Position numbers and translations under genes: made by a program
The notes under the pieces: model-generated
What the model saw: only the letters and a program-made list of their open reading frames with translations
Database searches by the model: none
Told to the model about the DNA's origin: nothing
Shown: piece by piece, positions 14,479-26,669 of the stretch
Layout: each line of letters starts with the position of its first letter
Numbering within the stretch: position 1 is the stretch's first letter
Source of the DNA: Emydura subglobosa
Taxonomy: Eukaryota > Chordata > Testudines > Chelidae
NCBI GenBank assembly: GCA_007922225.1
Contig: ML679954.1
Coordinates: forward strand, 27,136,240-27,200,239
DNA length: 64,000 bases
Direction of reading: 5' to 3'

Positions 14479-16499
14479 AAAGCTTTTTGGTTGGTTGGTT
14501 GTTTTGTTTTGTTGTTTTAAGCAAGAGTGAATAGTGAATTATAAATAGCAAATACTCAAAGCAACAGTCACGACAAACAGTTTGTGAGATATCCATTGGC
14601 CAAAATCTATTTGCATAAACCAGTCTTCCAAAAATTCTGAATACTGAACGCGTTCATAAAAGCCACAGTCTTCTCAGAACTTGTGATCAGAAAAAGGGTT
14701 AAATTTGCAGCTACAAAAAGTTCATTTGGCTCAGCTAAGCAGTGTCTTTTCCCACACTGAAAATTATTGGCTCAGGCTTTTAAGGTGCTGAGTACTTCTT
14801 AAAGACAATAGGAGTTGAAAGTCTCAGTACTTTTCAGAAGTGCTCAGGCCCTAGCAGAAAAGGGGGCAATATGCTAGTGTTTGAAAATGTAACCCTATTA
14901 TTACTCTAGCTAGGAACCTGCAAAAACCACTGTTCCAGGTAGAATGTCTTGATTAGTTGGATAGTCTGAAACAGCTGCAGTGTGTAAGTATCATGGCTGG
15001 ACCATTTCTACTTGACGACTACATTAATGATGATGTTGTTACTGGCATCACACATAACTTGTATATTCAGATCCTGTGGTGTTTTCTGTTTAAATAAAAC
15101 CTTCTTATTGTTGGAAGAGCCTGTAATAGCCACATTAGTGTAGTCAGTGGTGCTAAGTTCATTAGGGAAAGCAGCCAACAAGAAGAAATCTTCCTTTGCT
15201 TTGTCACGCTGATGGAAAGTGGCTAGAGACTCATGATTTTAATACACATATATAATTCTGGGAGATGAATATTTGGAGAACATGCATTTAGGACCAGATC
15301 AGTGGAACCACACTTATTTAAACCAGCCGAGGATATGTCCCAAAACCTTGGGGGGAAAAGGTTATTTTAATGAGATTGGGATGATTTGCACGATTCGTGA
15401 GACAGAGCAAAAAAAACCAAAAACCACAACACAAGTAGGATATGCACTGTAATCTTCAATAAGTGAAAATGTTTGTTCGTTCCATTTCCCCCTATGTTGT
15501 GATAGGCTATATAAGCACTGCTTACCCTAGCTAGGTATTTTGAATATCCATCAGTGAGGAGTATAGCTGCCTCACAGGAATGACCATATATAAAACCAGG
15601 AGATACGTGAGGCTGAATGAACAAAAAAAGAGAAAAAAATTTACCCGAATAGAAGCCTGTTAAACAGATTATCCTAACTAGTATACTACACAAAAAACGT
15701 TTGGTTAAAGTTCACCAGTGCAAGAGCCAGGAACACTGTTCTCTCAGATCTCACAGCTGTGGCCAGTGAGAAGAAACTGAGTAGCTGTTGGGTCTGCTCT
15801 GACTTTTATGCCTTTGGGAGGCAGGGGTGCGAGGACAATCAAGGCACAGGTACAGTCTCAACAAACACCACTTGCCAAGAAAATCTGATCTCGAGAGCAT
15901 GGAGTGCATGTGCACTAAGGTGTCAAATATGTATGGACAAGCACACAAAAAACTGAATAACTTTTAGTCAGGCATTTGTAATAGTATTCATTTTCAAAGT
16001 AATATTAACAACTCTGTTCAATGTATCTGTCTAGACACTGGCAAAATAAGATTGTCACCTAGATTTTCCTTTTAGTTGCAGAGACCATTGCTGTGTTAAT
16101 GAACAGAAAATGAGAAAATTAAACCCTGTTTAATTAGTTAAAATAACAGCGTCAACAAGAAGATTTGTGTATTCAAATGACAAAGAGAACCATAAACAAT
16201 ATGCCATTATTCAGGCAAAAATTATTACATTGCATAAGAACTTCTGATAGTAACCATGAGCAATTACTTAGCTGTTCAAGTATATATGCATATATTTTCC
16301 ATCACACTACTGTCCTTGATTCAATATTATATTATATTTCCTTTCATCTGTGTGAAACACTATGAATTAGTAACTAGGCCCCTGACCTTGCAATGAGCTT
16401 AGCATGGAACAACTACTAAATTCGCATACAGCCTCATTGACTTTGATGGGCTCCATACCAGTGCAGGGGTCGTCCCATGATTCAGTTATAGGATTACCC
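14479..16499. other. Intergenic sequence, no gene
   Basis: AT-rich, no coding remnants. A short gctgagtactt / aagtgctcag-type pair near 14780-14855 may be a relic of another fold-back repeat. Confidence 0.35.
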
Positions 16500-17720
16500 T
16501 TTTATTGTACTTCTCATAAGACAGTTTTTCCTAATTTCCACGTTAAAATTCCCCTTTAATCCATAGTTTCATAATTTCATAGTATCCAATGTAAATAGTC
16601 CTTTCCCCTCTTTTAAGTTGTTTAAATATTTGTATAGTTATCATAACCTTCTTCCCCATATGCCATTAAGTTCCGTTTCCATAATCATTCCTTATAAGTG
16701 ATATTGCTTTATCTGAGGTTTCTGTAAGCGAGACTTGTGTGCAGTATGTCACCACTTCTGTTAAAGGAAACAGGACGTGTGTACATTCCGTGAACAAACA
16801 AATTTCACTAGTACTCTGACTGTGTGTCCATTTCTGATCTAAACGGGAAACTGACCTGCAAGGTCCCAAAATCTACTTCTCCTCAGGAAAGGGGCAAAAA
16901 TATTGTACTTACCAGCATGTATCAGTATTCCAGCTGTAATCTTAACTACACAGCTCAGAAAAGCATGGACATTTCTTGCAGTGGCATCATACTATGCAGC
17001 GATAGTCAGATGACTATTTACCATTATCCCCAAATCTCTCTCTCAAACTGTTTTCTAAATAGTGCTCCCCTAATCTGTAGTGGTGTTGCCAATTATTCTG
17101 TCCTGAATATATATACTTGCCCATTATCTTTACAACTATCTTGCCCTTCTTTACATTAAACCTCATTTCAGTTTTGTTCAATGTCTATGAAACTACCACC
17201 TCCCCTCAGTGTTTTTAATGAATCATGCTTACTTATAGTTTTGCCATTTGTAAATCTGATCAATATCAAATTAACCTTCCCTTCAAGATCATTAATGAAT
17301 GTGCTGAATAATACAGCACCCGAAACAAGCCTTTAAGAACCCTACTTGGCACAGCTTCACAATTCAATGTACCACAACTGTTCATCCTTTTGCCTCTTCA
17401 TTAATTCATCATTTCTACTGATAATTCAAACTATACGTTCTTCTTATCTCAGTAAGTTTTCTGTGTTGACATGTCAAATTCTTTTCAAAAGAAAATCCAA
17501 AATCCATCCATCTGCTTGTTGTGAGAAATGAGCTCAGGCAGTTGTGGTTTTGTTTTCACAAGACCTTCCTCCGTGGTCACATTATGTTCTTTCTGTGGCA
17601 AATTCCATCAGGCCTCTAGGATTACAGTGTACTGTATGTTTTCCACTTTTCCCCATCCCACTTGCAACATTACCAAGTAAAACAACAATCTCTCTGTCTC
17701 TTAAATGCTTCTTGTCTTGT
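16500..17720 (-). mobile_element. Decayed CR1-family LINE, minus orientation
   Basis: The stretch 17030-17345 parallels the better preserved minus-strand CR1 fragment at 40590-41135, for example attaatgaatgtgctgaata against a related word near 41049. Reading frames are completely broken. The part left of 16900 is weaker and the boundaries are approximate. Confidence 0.5.
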
Positions 17721-19777
17721 TTTTAAGTATTTTAAAGGAATAAAATAAAAACCATGCCAACTATCAGTGTAACATTACAAATCTACATCCTGTATAGTAC
17801 CAATTAGCCAGTGCACTATTCAGCATGCACAGGTAGCCAGCCCCCAACATTGCTAACATTCAAATAGAAGAACAGTCCCCAGCTGGTCGACAGCATCCTC
17901 TAGTACCCTCCCACATATGTCTTCAGGCTATGCAGCCACTCTGCAAGGCACAAACTGCCTCAAGCACCTTCCCTCCCTTTTACCTAGCTCTCTCCTACTC
18001 TCAGCCCACACCACCTAGAAACCTCTGTCACAAGGGTCTGTGCTGGACTCCCCACCCCAGGAACAGGTAAGGCTCACCTCGTTCCCTCCATCGAGTCTTC
18101 TGGCTGGAAGAGAGAGAGGGGTACCTTAAAGCACCAGAGAACAGTCCGCTGTCCACTCCCTAGTGCAGCCATTTTGCTACAGGGCCGAGAAGCCTAAGTT
18201 GCTTCAGCATTGCTGCCTTGTGCTCAAGAGCACGCAGTGGCATGGAGCAGGTATATGTGGGAGGGAGTGTCTGTGAATGACAAGAAAGTGACACTGGTTT
18301 TGAGTCAGTGTCACTCAAAGCTGCAGAGGGTGGAATTTGAATGAGGAGGATGAAAGTGACTGTGAGTTGTTGTGAAGGGGTCAGCTCACTACTTGGCACC
18401 TCCTCACGGGTTCTCTCTTGTGAAGGAAGCAGCAATAGGTGGAGTTGGGTTGGAGAATATAAACACATATCAATTAGTTTGAAAGGGAAAAGGAGTAACC
18501 ATGGGGAAGGGTTTCTAGGAGTCTCTTGGGAGAAGATGAAAGAAGAAGCAGTAATTGGAGAGGAGTGGGGTTGGGAACCTAGTCTTGGTTTCAGGGTAAC
18601 AACCCATCCCATTTTAAGGACATCTTTATTTTGTGCTTCAGACCTGCATCCAGTAAAAAAGCATGAGATAGTTTTCAACAATCACGCAAGAGATCATATA
18701 TACTATCAAACAAATGTACAGATCTCTACCATGAATAAAATATTTTGGCACAATGCTTCAAAAGTAAGCTTTGTGCTGTATTTGTTTGTAGTTTTTCTTT
18801 ATTCCCTTGAAGTGCAGATGATCACGCTGGGGGATGAAAAGGCCAGTGAAGCAGAAGTGTCTCAGGGATAGGGAACCAGTATTAGATGAAGTGAAGGAAG
18901 AGGAAGGTCTCTCAGGGATGAGGAGAGGCAAGGCCAGGGCAAGAGCCAGGCACAATGAAGAAATATATGAAAATGAGTTTCCTGCCTCTCCCTCAGATTG
19001 GAATTTGGGATTGAGCCATAGCTGCAAAAGATCATTCTGTATCCTGTCCCTTTAATTTTGGCTGATACACAGGGCCTGTTCCATCCTCAGTTTTGTCAAA
19101 ATGTTATTTTATTATCTAAAACGTTGTGTCATAACAATCAGTGATAGATACAGGAAAATGCCACCTAATTCATCATGCCTGCCCTTACTTCACATAGCTT
19201 AATTCTTGCCTTCTGCTTTTCCACCAGTCTTTACAATTGCCCTTTGGCTTCTGTTCTCCACACACTAATCAAGGTGTCTCTAGAAATCATTTGTTCTATT
19301 AGTTCCAATTGCTTTCCCTGGTAACTTATTCAATGTTTATTACCCTTTGCATAAAATAGATCTGCCTGAGTTCAGCTCTTTATCTCCAGTCTTTAATTTG
19401 TTTAGTGAATTTTCAGTCTACTTCTTCAGGTTCAAAGATGTTGTGTGCTTAGACCTCCAGAGGGTGGAACTGTGACTATACTTTTGTAACAGAATGCAGG
19501 GTGTTGGTCTTGGGTCAGTGGTTGAATGGATAGCATATAAAGGGTATGTGTCATAATGGGTCTCATTCTGTTTGTCACCTTTATTCTCACTTCTGCGGCA
19601 CATGGAGGCATTTTCAATTCCTTTTCTATTTTCATGGATTCTGTGAGCTTTTCCATCACTGTAATTTCTTTAATTTGCTCATGGTGAGAAGCTAACTTTG
19701 CGGAAAGAGAATATTTTTTCTTTTGCTAAGAAGATGAGTTTATATTAATATGGATCCCATAAGGAAGATATTCTAAG
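17721..19777. other. Intergenic sequence, no gene
   Basis: Contains a GC-richer patch (17880-18650) with long but overlapping, opposite-strand open frames and no recognisable domain. A perfect 10-bp stem (agtgacactg / cagtgtcact) lies at 18285-18313. Confidence 0.35.
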
Positions 19778-20189
19778 GCCTGGCCTACAGTATAAAGTTA
19801 GGTCGATATGAGTCAGCTTGCATTAACCTAGTTGTGAATGTGACTATACCAAAATTTGTCTCCTGCCAACATAAGTGCCCCATTAGAGTGATGCAATAAC
19901 ACCAATTCCCGGAGTGACACCACAGTCACAGTCTACCTACTTAGTTTAACGCAGTGCAAGTGTAGACACTAAATGACTGCATCAACGCTAACAGTCCTCA
20001 GGCAACTGTCCCTCAATGCCCCTGTCCCTGTGACAGTGGTCAGTCCAGTCACAATTTTGAACTCTACTGCCCAAGGCTCAGAGACTGGAAACCCCCGTCC
20101 TCTCCCCATTAAAACACCCTGCATGTTTTTTAAATGCCTTTTCCTGATTGCCCTGCTGGCTCCAAGTGCACAGGTTTAGACACGCTCCT

Positions 20190-20530
20190 GCCCGAAGCAA
20201 GCAAGATGTCTTGGATCTATTAGGCCTATGGAGAGAAGAGGCTGTGCAAGCACATCTATGGAACAGCCATAGAAATCTGTTTGCAGATTGCACAGAGGAT
20301 GCTGAAACAGTGGGATGACAGGGATGAGCAGAAGTGCCATGTGAAAGTGAAGGAACTTCAGTAGAGATACCAGAAGGTGAAGGAGGGCTGGGGCTGTCCT
20401 GCAGACCTGCTGCTTTTACAACAAACTGCATGGCATACTTGTCAGTGACCATACCAGCACCCCACATGCCCCCACCCCCCAGCACTCCACAGACAACTGT
20501 GGACATTTCACAGGCATCTGAGGGAGAGAC
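20190..20530 (+). pseudogene. Harbinger-associated Myb/SANT-like gene remnant
   Basis: Plus-strand fragments read WREEAVQAHLWNSHRN and, further on in another frame, VKELQ followed by a stop and RYQKVKEG. This is the layout of the Myb/SANT-like DNA-binding partner (an MSANTD-type domain) carried by Harbinger elements, which helps the transposase reach the nucleus and bind the ends. Several stops and frame changes make it non-functional. Confidence 0.55.
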
Positions 20531-21060
20531 CACTAGTGCTTGCATTACCATGGAAAAATATATGTTTCTGTTAATGTACTCAATAGCAAGGTGGGCTGGC
20601 ACCAAACTAGGGATATTCATGCCGTCTATTGCCTCACTACAGTTCAGGAACCCCAATGCTGCAAATCCATCCACTATTGCCTGTACCTTTCCCAGAGTTG
20701 CAGTCCTGTGTAATGGGAGGTGGATTCACACACTTGGATGACAATGGCCACCCTTGTGGATTTTTCAACTCCAAACAGATTACGCACTGACCAAGAGCAA
20801 TATGATATTGTAAGTTTCCAGAGCATGATTTCCACTTGCTTCTCCACTGTCAGTGCAGCTCCCATTCTGGTGTCCCTGTACTGGAGATCTGGGGTGAGTT
20901 CAGCACACATATCCAGGAATGCAGCATTTAGGTTCTGCAGCCAATGCTCATCATCGCAAACCTACATTATGATGTGATCCCATCAATCAGTGTCCATTTC
21001 TCGGGCCCATAAGTGGAGCGGCTCCATGAATATGTGCAGCAACCTGGCATTTTCTTCACT
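20530..21060 (-). pseudogene. Harbinger transposase remnant (HARBI1-like N-terminal part)
   Basis: The transposase of PIF/Harbinger elements is a DDE enzyme. Minus-strand pieces in different frames read DDEHWLQNLNAAFLDMCAEL, then SVRNLFGVEKST (the helix-turn-helix region before the catalytic core), then DGFAALGF and EAIDGMNIP followed by YINRNIYFSMVMQAL. EAIDG holds the first catalytic Asp. The rest of the core, with the second Asp and the Glu, is missing: after MQAL the sequence runs into the antisense of the Myb-like gene, so an internal deletion removed the C-terminal half. At least one frameshift separates the pieces. Confidence 0.75.
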
Positions 21061-21602
21061 GTCTCTAGCAGCATACAGCTATTGTGTTTGAACATCTATT
21101 CATGTTCCTCATCACAAACCTGGGTATACGAGCACTTTTTCATGTTCTGCAAATAAAGGTGAATCATGTGTCTTGTACTAGCTATGTTCATGAGAATCGT
21201 GCTGAGCTGCAGAGTCCAGGCTTCTGACAGAGAGATGGGACAGGCCAAAAAGCAGTGAACAGGACTATGGGAGTTTTTTTTTTAAAAAATGTGAAAATTA
21301 TGGGATGTGGAAAGCATGATTGGACAGAGAAAGAGAGATGGTGACAATTTGACCCCTAGCTCTCAGAACTCCCAGGGTTAATTGCTGATATTCCACAAAG
21401 CCTGGAGTCAGACAGTAGCAAAGGATACACTGGGCTGCCTACCCACAGTGCATCACATATTATATCGACACAAGCACTTGTAGTGAGTATGTGCTGTGCC
21501 AATACAAGTACTCAGTGTGTGCGTGCCTGAGCCATATGTAGAAGTCAGCAGATGTATGTCAACGTAATTTGCATTGACCAAACGTTGCAGTGTAGACATG
21601 GC

Positions 21603-24369
21603 ATGACTAGGAATACAATAATATATTGACTTGTTTTATTAAATAAAACATATGGATGCTGCCACTATGAGGTTAATTCATAATGACACTGCATCATCTA
21701 GGTGAAGCATACAACTTTTATTTTCAATAGTTAACCAAGACAGAAAGCCCAATAGTTGTTAACCCGGGAACAAAACCTACTGAATGATGTTCCATCCTTC
21801 CTTCCATGGCTCTATTAGACTTCAAACTAAAGGGGTTTCAAATGAATTCTGAACCAATGGGATTCAGCCCGAACCCAAAATCCCCAAACCAGCTTTCTTC
21901 CCCTGCAAAAAAATGGACTCAGATGCGTATCTTAAACTTGTACTTGATACTAAAGCCCTCCCTACATCTAAACACTTACTATATACCATGTACCACTTAT
22001 CCAATGTTTTGGTTGGCAAAAACTGTAGCAAAAATGCACCTATATAACAAAGAACTCCTGCCAAACAGAGTTGCTCAGATACCATGGTAATAAGTGCAGT
22101 ATACATTACTAAACTAGAAAGATAGGAACTCAAAATTCCAAAGAAAGCAGCATCACAAACTCCCCAACTGGCCTGCATGTCCTAGAAGCCAAAAAAGGCA
22201 TAAGAAAAGTGTGAGAATCTCACAGGTGGAAAAGTGAATCCTACCCCATATAGTATCACAACTACAGAGTAATTTTCCTATCCTCCAAACTAGTGATCAG
22301 TTAAAATTCTAAACATATTAAAAAGCACTACAACTTGCACAAAGCAACCATGCCAACAAGAAAATAGAATGTGCTTGCCCTCAACATCACAACCAAAGTC
22401 AAACGGGAAGGTGGAAAGGGTAAGGTGATCACTAGTTGGGAACCAGAATTACTTCCTGCCTTCAGATACTATCATTTTATTCGTATCCTCTGGGGCTAAA
22501 TGGACAAATCTGGTGACTGGCATGCTTCTGACTGATGAAACAATGTCCCAATCAGTTGTCCAGCAAGAGATTCATTCTCATTCACCTCCCACAGAGGGTA
22601 CTACTAAAACATTATTACCACCAGTATGAATCACAGATGTGACTATGCACGAAGGATTAGATCTACAACTATAGGCAGACCATTAAAGCAGCTGAGGATC
22701 TGGTCCTATAGCTGCAATGGCAATGAACAAATAGGATAATCTTGTGCAGATATTTTATTTCGCTTCCCCTTTCTTTTTATCTTTTTTAAATTATCTTTAA
22801 ACTCAGTTAATGAAACTGGGAGTGTACATGCATTCAATTGGAACTGGTTAGCCAGGACTGTACTACAGTGTTTTCTCTTACTAATTATGCCACACCCTGT
22901 TTAAATTATGCTAACATTTGTGACATAGTCCATAAACATGAACTCATGCTTCTTGGAGCACAACAGGAAGAATTCAGGAAAGATATCTTGCATTAAAAAC
23001 TGTTTTTATAAGGAAATTCATGCAGTTTCTTTAAAAAAGTAAAATTCATTTTAAAATGAAGTGTTTTATTTAATAGGTGGTTGATTTGAAATGGTGAAAA
23101 TTGACCAAGAAATTTGAGTTACTGATAAGGCTATGAGTCCATGTCTCTCTCGTTGCAACTGCATACATTGCAGACCTGGGCAAAGACCTAAAAAATGTTT
23201 TAATCTTGTATGAGTATTATAATTTATATGGTGCTTACAGTGTGGTAGGCACTTCTGAGATCATAGAAAAGAAACTATGGCTCTGAGACTGTCACTGCCC
23301 CAAAAGACTGGTAAACTTAGACATAACATAATATTGGACAGGAGAGAACAGATAAAAGAACAGTGGTGAGGAGCGAGTGGTGGAGAATAAGCATCATTCC
23401 TATAAGGATTATTAATAAAGAACTAACACATTAGTATAGAAATAAAAAACAGGAAAGAAAACTAAAGAGCCTAAAGAAGCAGCAACAAGAGATCTGAAAA
23501 ACTGTAAAGAGCCAGGAAATTTCCTGCTGGGAACAAGAGAAGCAGCAGTGGGAATACAAAGGAGGCTGAAGCAGCAAGAAAGAGTTGGGGAACAAAGCAA
23601 ATTTACTGTATAGCATAAGCTAATCGCACAGAAAAATATGTTGTGTTCTACCCTAACTAATAAACTGGTGTCTAGCACTTTGTTTGCATTTTCTTCAATC
23701 AGTACAGATGTAATTGGTCATGAATGTGATAAAAAACCAGCACTATTGCTATCCTCAAGAGTTCCCTCTGAGCTAGGGGAGTCATGACAGTATCCTAAGG
23801 AGCAAAGACTCAGTAAGAATCCTGTCCGGATGTATAGGATATCTACATGCACTAATATGGAAATTAATGTGGTGGAATCTGCTAAATTGAACTGCTCCAA
23901 ATTAGGAGGCCTCATCACTAAGATGACTGCCTCATGGAAGACACTGATAACTTTTGTATATTATTACAGCTAATAGAAATGTAAGGACTCTTGATTGATA
24001 GAAGGCCAATAAAATGAATTATGATCTTTTCTAACACATTAAAACTTGTGAGAAATCCCAGTTAACTTGGGGACATTTCTGTTTTCCAGAGCCCATTGTG
24101 AGTTCTCTAAATTTCAAGATTCTAGCTGAATGGAAGTAAGGAAAATAAAAGCGTGTGAACAACTTGTTAGAATTGTGTGCAATTAGTATAAGAAGAGGTG
24201 GTAGTAACACCAACTATACTTACAGTGGCCTAAAAATTTCTATTATAAGCTCCACTGTGTTTAGTTTTCAAAACTTTGCCAAACTTTGTATGAAATCCTG
24301 GCTCTATTTAAGTCAAAGGCAAAACTTTCATTGACTTCAGTGAAGTGAGGATTTCACTCTAACTGTGCA
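21603..24369. other. Intergenic sequence, no gene
   Basis: No coding remnants or identifiable repeat. AT-rich throughout. Confidence 0.35.
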
Positions 24370-24720
24370 TAACATCAGGCAATCCATGCTCCGAAGCAAA
24401 GGAAGGTGAAAAGCCCCTAAGGGTTTTCTGCCAATTTGACCTAGGGAAAATTCCTTCACAAACCCAAATCTGGCAATCAGTTTGACCTTGAGTGTGAGAG
24501 CAAGACACACCAGCCGGATTAATTAAAGCAACTTCCCTATGCCACCTCAGAACACTAGTCCATCTGTCCATGTCCTGTCTCCAACTATGGCCAATCTCTG
24601 ATGCTTCAAAGGAAGTAAAAAAAACCCAGAATATATCTGGCCAACTGTGCATCAGAGAAAAATATTCCTTTCTGACCCCTGCAGGGGACTGGCTGAAGCC
24701 CTGATACATGATATTTGATA
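24370..24720 (-). mobile_element. CR1/L3-family LINE 3' fragment, minus orientation
   Basis: The text includes agcaagacacaccagccgg, tctgatgcttcaaaggaa and ctgacccctgcaggggactg, which I associate with reverse-oriented 3' parts of sauropsid CR1-family LINEs. No coding sequence survives. Confidence 0.5.
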
Positions 24721-24837
24721 ACAGTTATCAGTCTTAATGCAGAGCTGCAAGTGTTCTGAGCATGTTGAGGGCACTGCCGGCTATCCCGTTTACCCTATGG
24801 CCCATGAAGGAAAGAGATGAATTTGGGATTCATAGAT

Positions 24838-25045
24838 TCCAAGGCCAGAAAGGACCATCAAGAATATCTAGCCCAAAACTGGATTAAAGCATATCTTTAA
24901 GAGATATCTAATCTTATTTTAAAGACGCCAAGTGATAATAAATCCACCTTATCACCATCAAGTTGTTCCAATGTTTAAATACCCTCACTGCTAGGAAACT
25001 GTGTCTTATTTCAAGTTCAAATTTGTCATGCTCAGTAGAGCTTGT
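24838..25045 (-). mobile_element. CR1 LINE 3' end, minus orientation
   Basis: Starts with catagattccaaggccagaa, the reverse of the CR1 3' end that appears in plus orientation at 33600-33645. It continues with the usual ttgttccaatg and ttatttcaagttc words of that region. Confidence 0.65.
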
Positions 25046-25077
25046 TAGAAGCTAGCTACTAAAAATCTCCGCAAATT

Positions 25078-25145
25078 CCATCTGCACTGAGCATGCTTCA
25101 CTCAGAAGAGATCTGACTAAATGCCATCTGCACTGAGCATGCTTC
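25078..25145 (+). repeat. Short direct repeat, two 22-bp copies
   Basis: The 22-bp word ccatctgcactgagcatgct+tc occurs at 25078-25099 and exactly again at 25124-25145, 46 bp apart. Confidence 0.9.
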
Positions 25146-26397
25146 TAGCCACCAAATGAGCCTCAGGCATGGTAGGCACAGAGCTCTGAACAGAGAATAT
25201 AGCAGCACCAGAAGCTGCCACCCCACCTTTTTGATTTTGGGGAAGATACACTTCTTGGGAGACAAGGGGAAACTAGAAGTTCTAGTCTGTGCACTTCACA
25301 GCCCTTGCTATTGAGCAATATGCCATGCCCTTGCCTTAGGAGATAAGCAAGTATCAGTCACTCATTTTACAAACGAGGTCAGAGAGATTGCTCAAAGTCA
25401 CTTCTGGCAGGGTTGGGAGAAGAATCCAAATCTCTGATATGGGAATTCTCATTCCCTTGATTTCACTGCATTTCAGAATGAATGTGGCAAATCTAAAACA
25501 CTTGTCTGTGCTCTCTGTAAGTATTAGGACTCATTCCATTTCATTTCCCTCTCTCCCCAAGCCGGGAACAGAAATCAGGATTTTGTGCAGTTAGGATTCC
25601 AAACATTTCTCTGCTCTCTAGTAAAAAGTTGTATAAACCACTGGCAAAGTATGTGTCATGTTCTTCTCTAGTGGCTGGTCCACAGAGGATAACAGCTTAC
25701 TATTGTTACCAATTACTCCTTTAGCTCAAGTGATAGAGTTCTGTGCTGTGAATCCACCCTGGTGATGACTTATGCAAATGATGAAATATGGTTCTACATG
25801 ATGGAATTTCTATCTGTTTCCTTTTACTTTTTAAAAGATGTAGGAAATTACAAAGAAAAAACAAAGTTAAAGTTACAGTTGCAAAGTCAAACACTCAAAA
25901 GTTAGGTAATGCCAGAATGAGGTTACTCGTGCAACTTTAATTTAGCCCCCTTGTGTACATCAATGATGATGCAGTCTTAATGACAATTTTTATATGTGTG
26001 TGTTTGTTCAGGACACAATACTGCATTGACACTACCTACTGCTTTGTCCTATTGCTGGTAGAAGAGCACTGTCTTGCCTAAAATGGCACTGTCCTAATGG
26101 ACTTCCCCAATATCAAGTGTAGAGGCAGGAATGGAGAATCTATACACAATTTTAAAAGACATTTGGAAAATCATGGTACTTTAATCTCTGTGATAGGTGG
26201 GCAATACACTAACCAGTGTATTCATTTTGTTTCTTAATTATGTTTACCACATTTGCAGTTAATGAATGTAGCAGTTCAGATTATACTAAAATTTATATTA
26301 TAATCCCAATATCATATGTTCATAACCTTCTTAGTTCCCTTTTGGGATGAATACAACATCAAGTTCATGTTCACAACACATGCCATGTGGTAAACTG
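25146..26397. other. Intergenic sequence, no gene
   Basis: No coding remnants or repeats recognised. Confidence 0.35.
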
Positions 26398-26669
26398 ATC
26401 TAGTCTACACAGTTTTTATACTGGCATAACTATTTTGATTAGGAGTGCAATTTTTTTTTTAACCAAAAAAATTGTATCAGTAATACCCTTAGTGTGGATG
26501 CAGTTACTTCAGTACAAATGTGTCTTACACTGGAATAGCTTATTCTACTTTTTGTAGGGGAATAGATATCAGTAGAAAGCACCTTTATAATAGTGTAACT
26601 GCATCAGCACGAGGGGTTTGTACTTATAGTGGTATAATTAAAGTGATACAATTTTGTGTGCAGACAAGT
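26398..26669. mobile_element. MITE-like element with imperfect terminal inverted repeats
   Basis: The left end ctagtctacacagtttttat and the reverse complement of the right end (cttgtctgcacacaaaattg) are similar over roughly 22 bp. The interior (tactggcataac, agtgtaactgcatcagc, tatagtggtata) is typical of the short DNA elements common in turtle genomes. No coding capacity. Confidence 0.5.

Larger units (their letters stand above)
19778..21602. mobile_element. PIF/Harbinger DNA transposon, defective
   Basis: The ends are inverted repeats: the left 30 bp starting at 19778 (gcctggcctacagtataaag...) and the reverse complement of the right end (gccatgtctacactgcaacg...) agree at about 21 of 30 positions. 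Inside are remnants of the two genes expected for Harbinger: a transposase on the minus strand and a Myb/SANT-like partner on the plus strand, in convergent arrangement. Both are broken. Confidence 0.75.

Noticed and set aside
14770..14860. Short fold-back text resembling the element at 63092-63320
   Set aside because: Too short and diverged to call by eye.
18160..18871. Two open frames of more than 170 codons on opposite strands
   Set aside because: They overlap each other, have no recognisable domain and lie in a GC-richer patch. Neither has splice or homology support.
20078..20674. 198-codon minus-strand open frame
   Set aside because: Only its first part is transposase. The rest is the antisense of the Myb-like remnant, so the long frame is a product of the internal deletion and not a gene.
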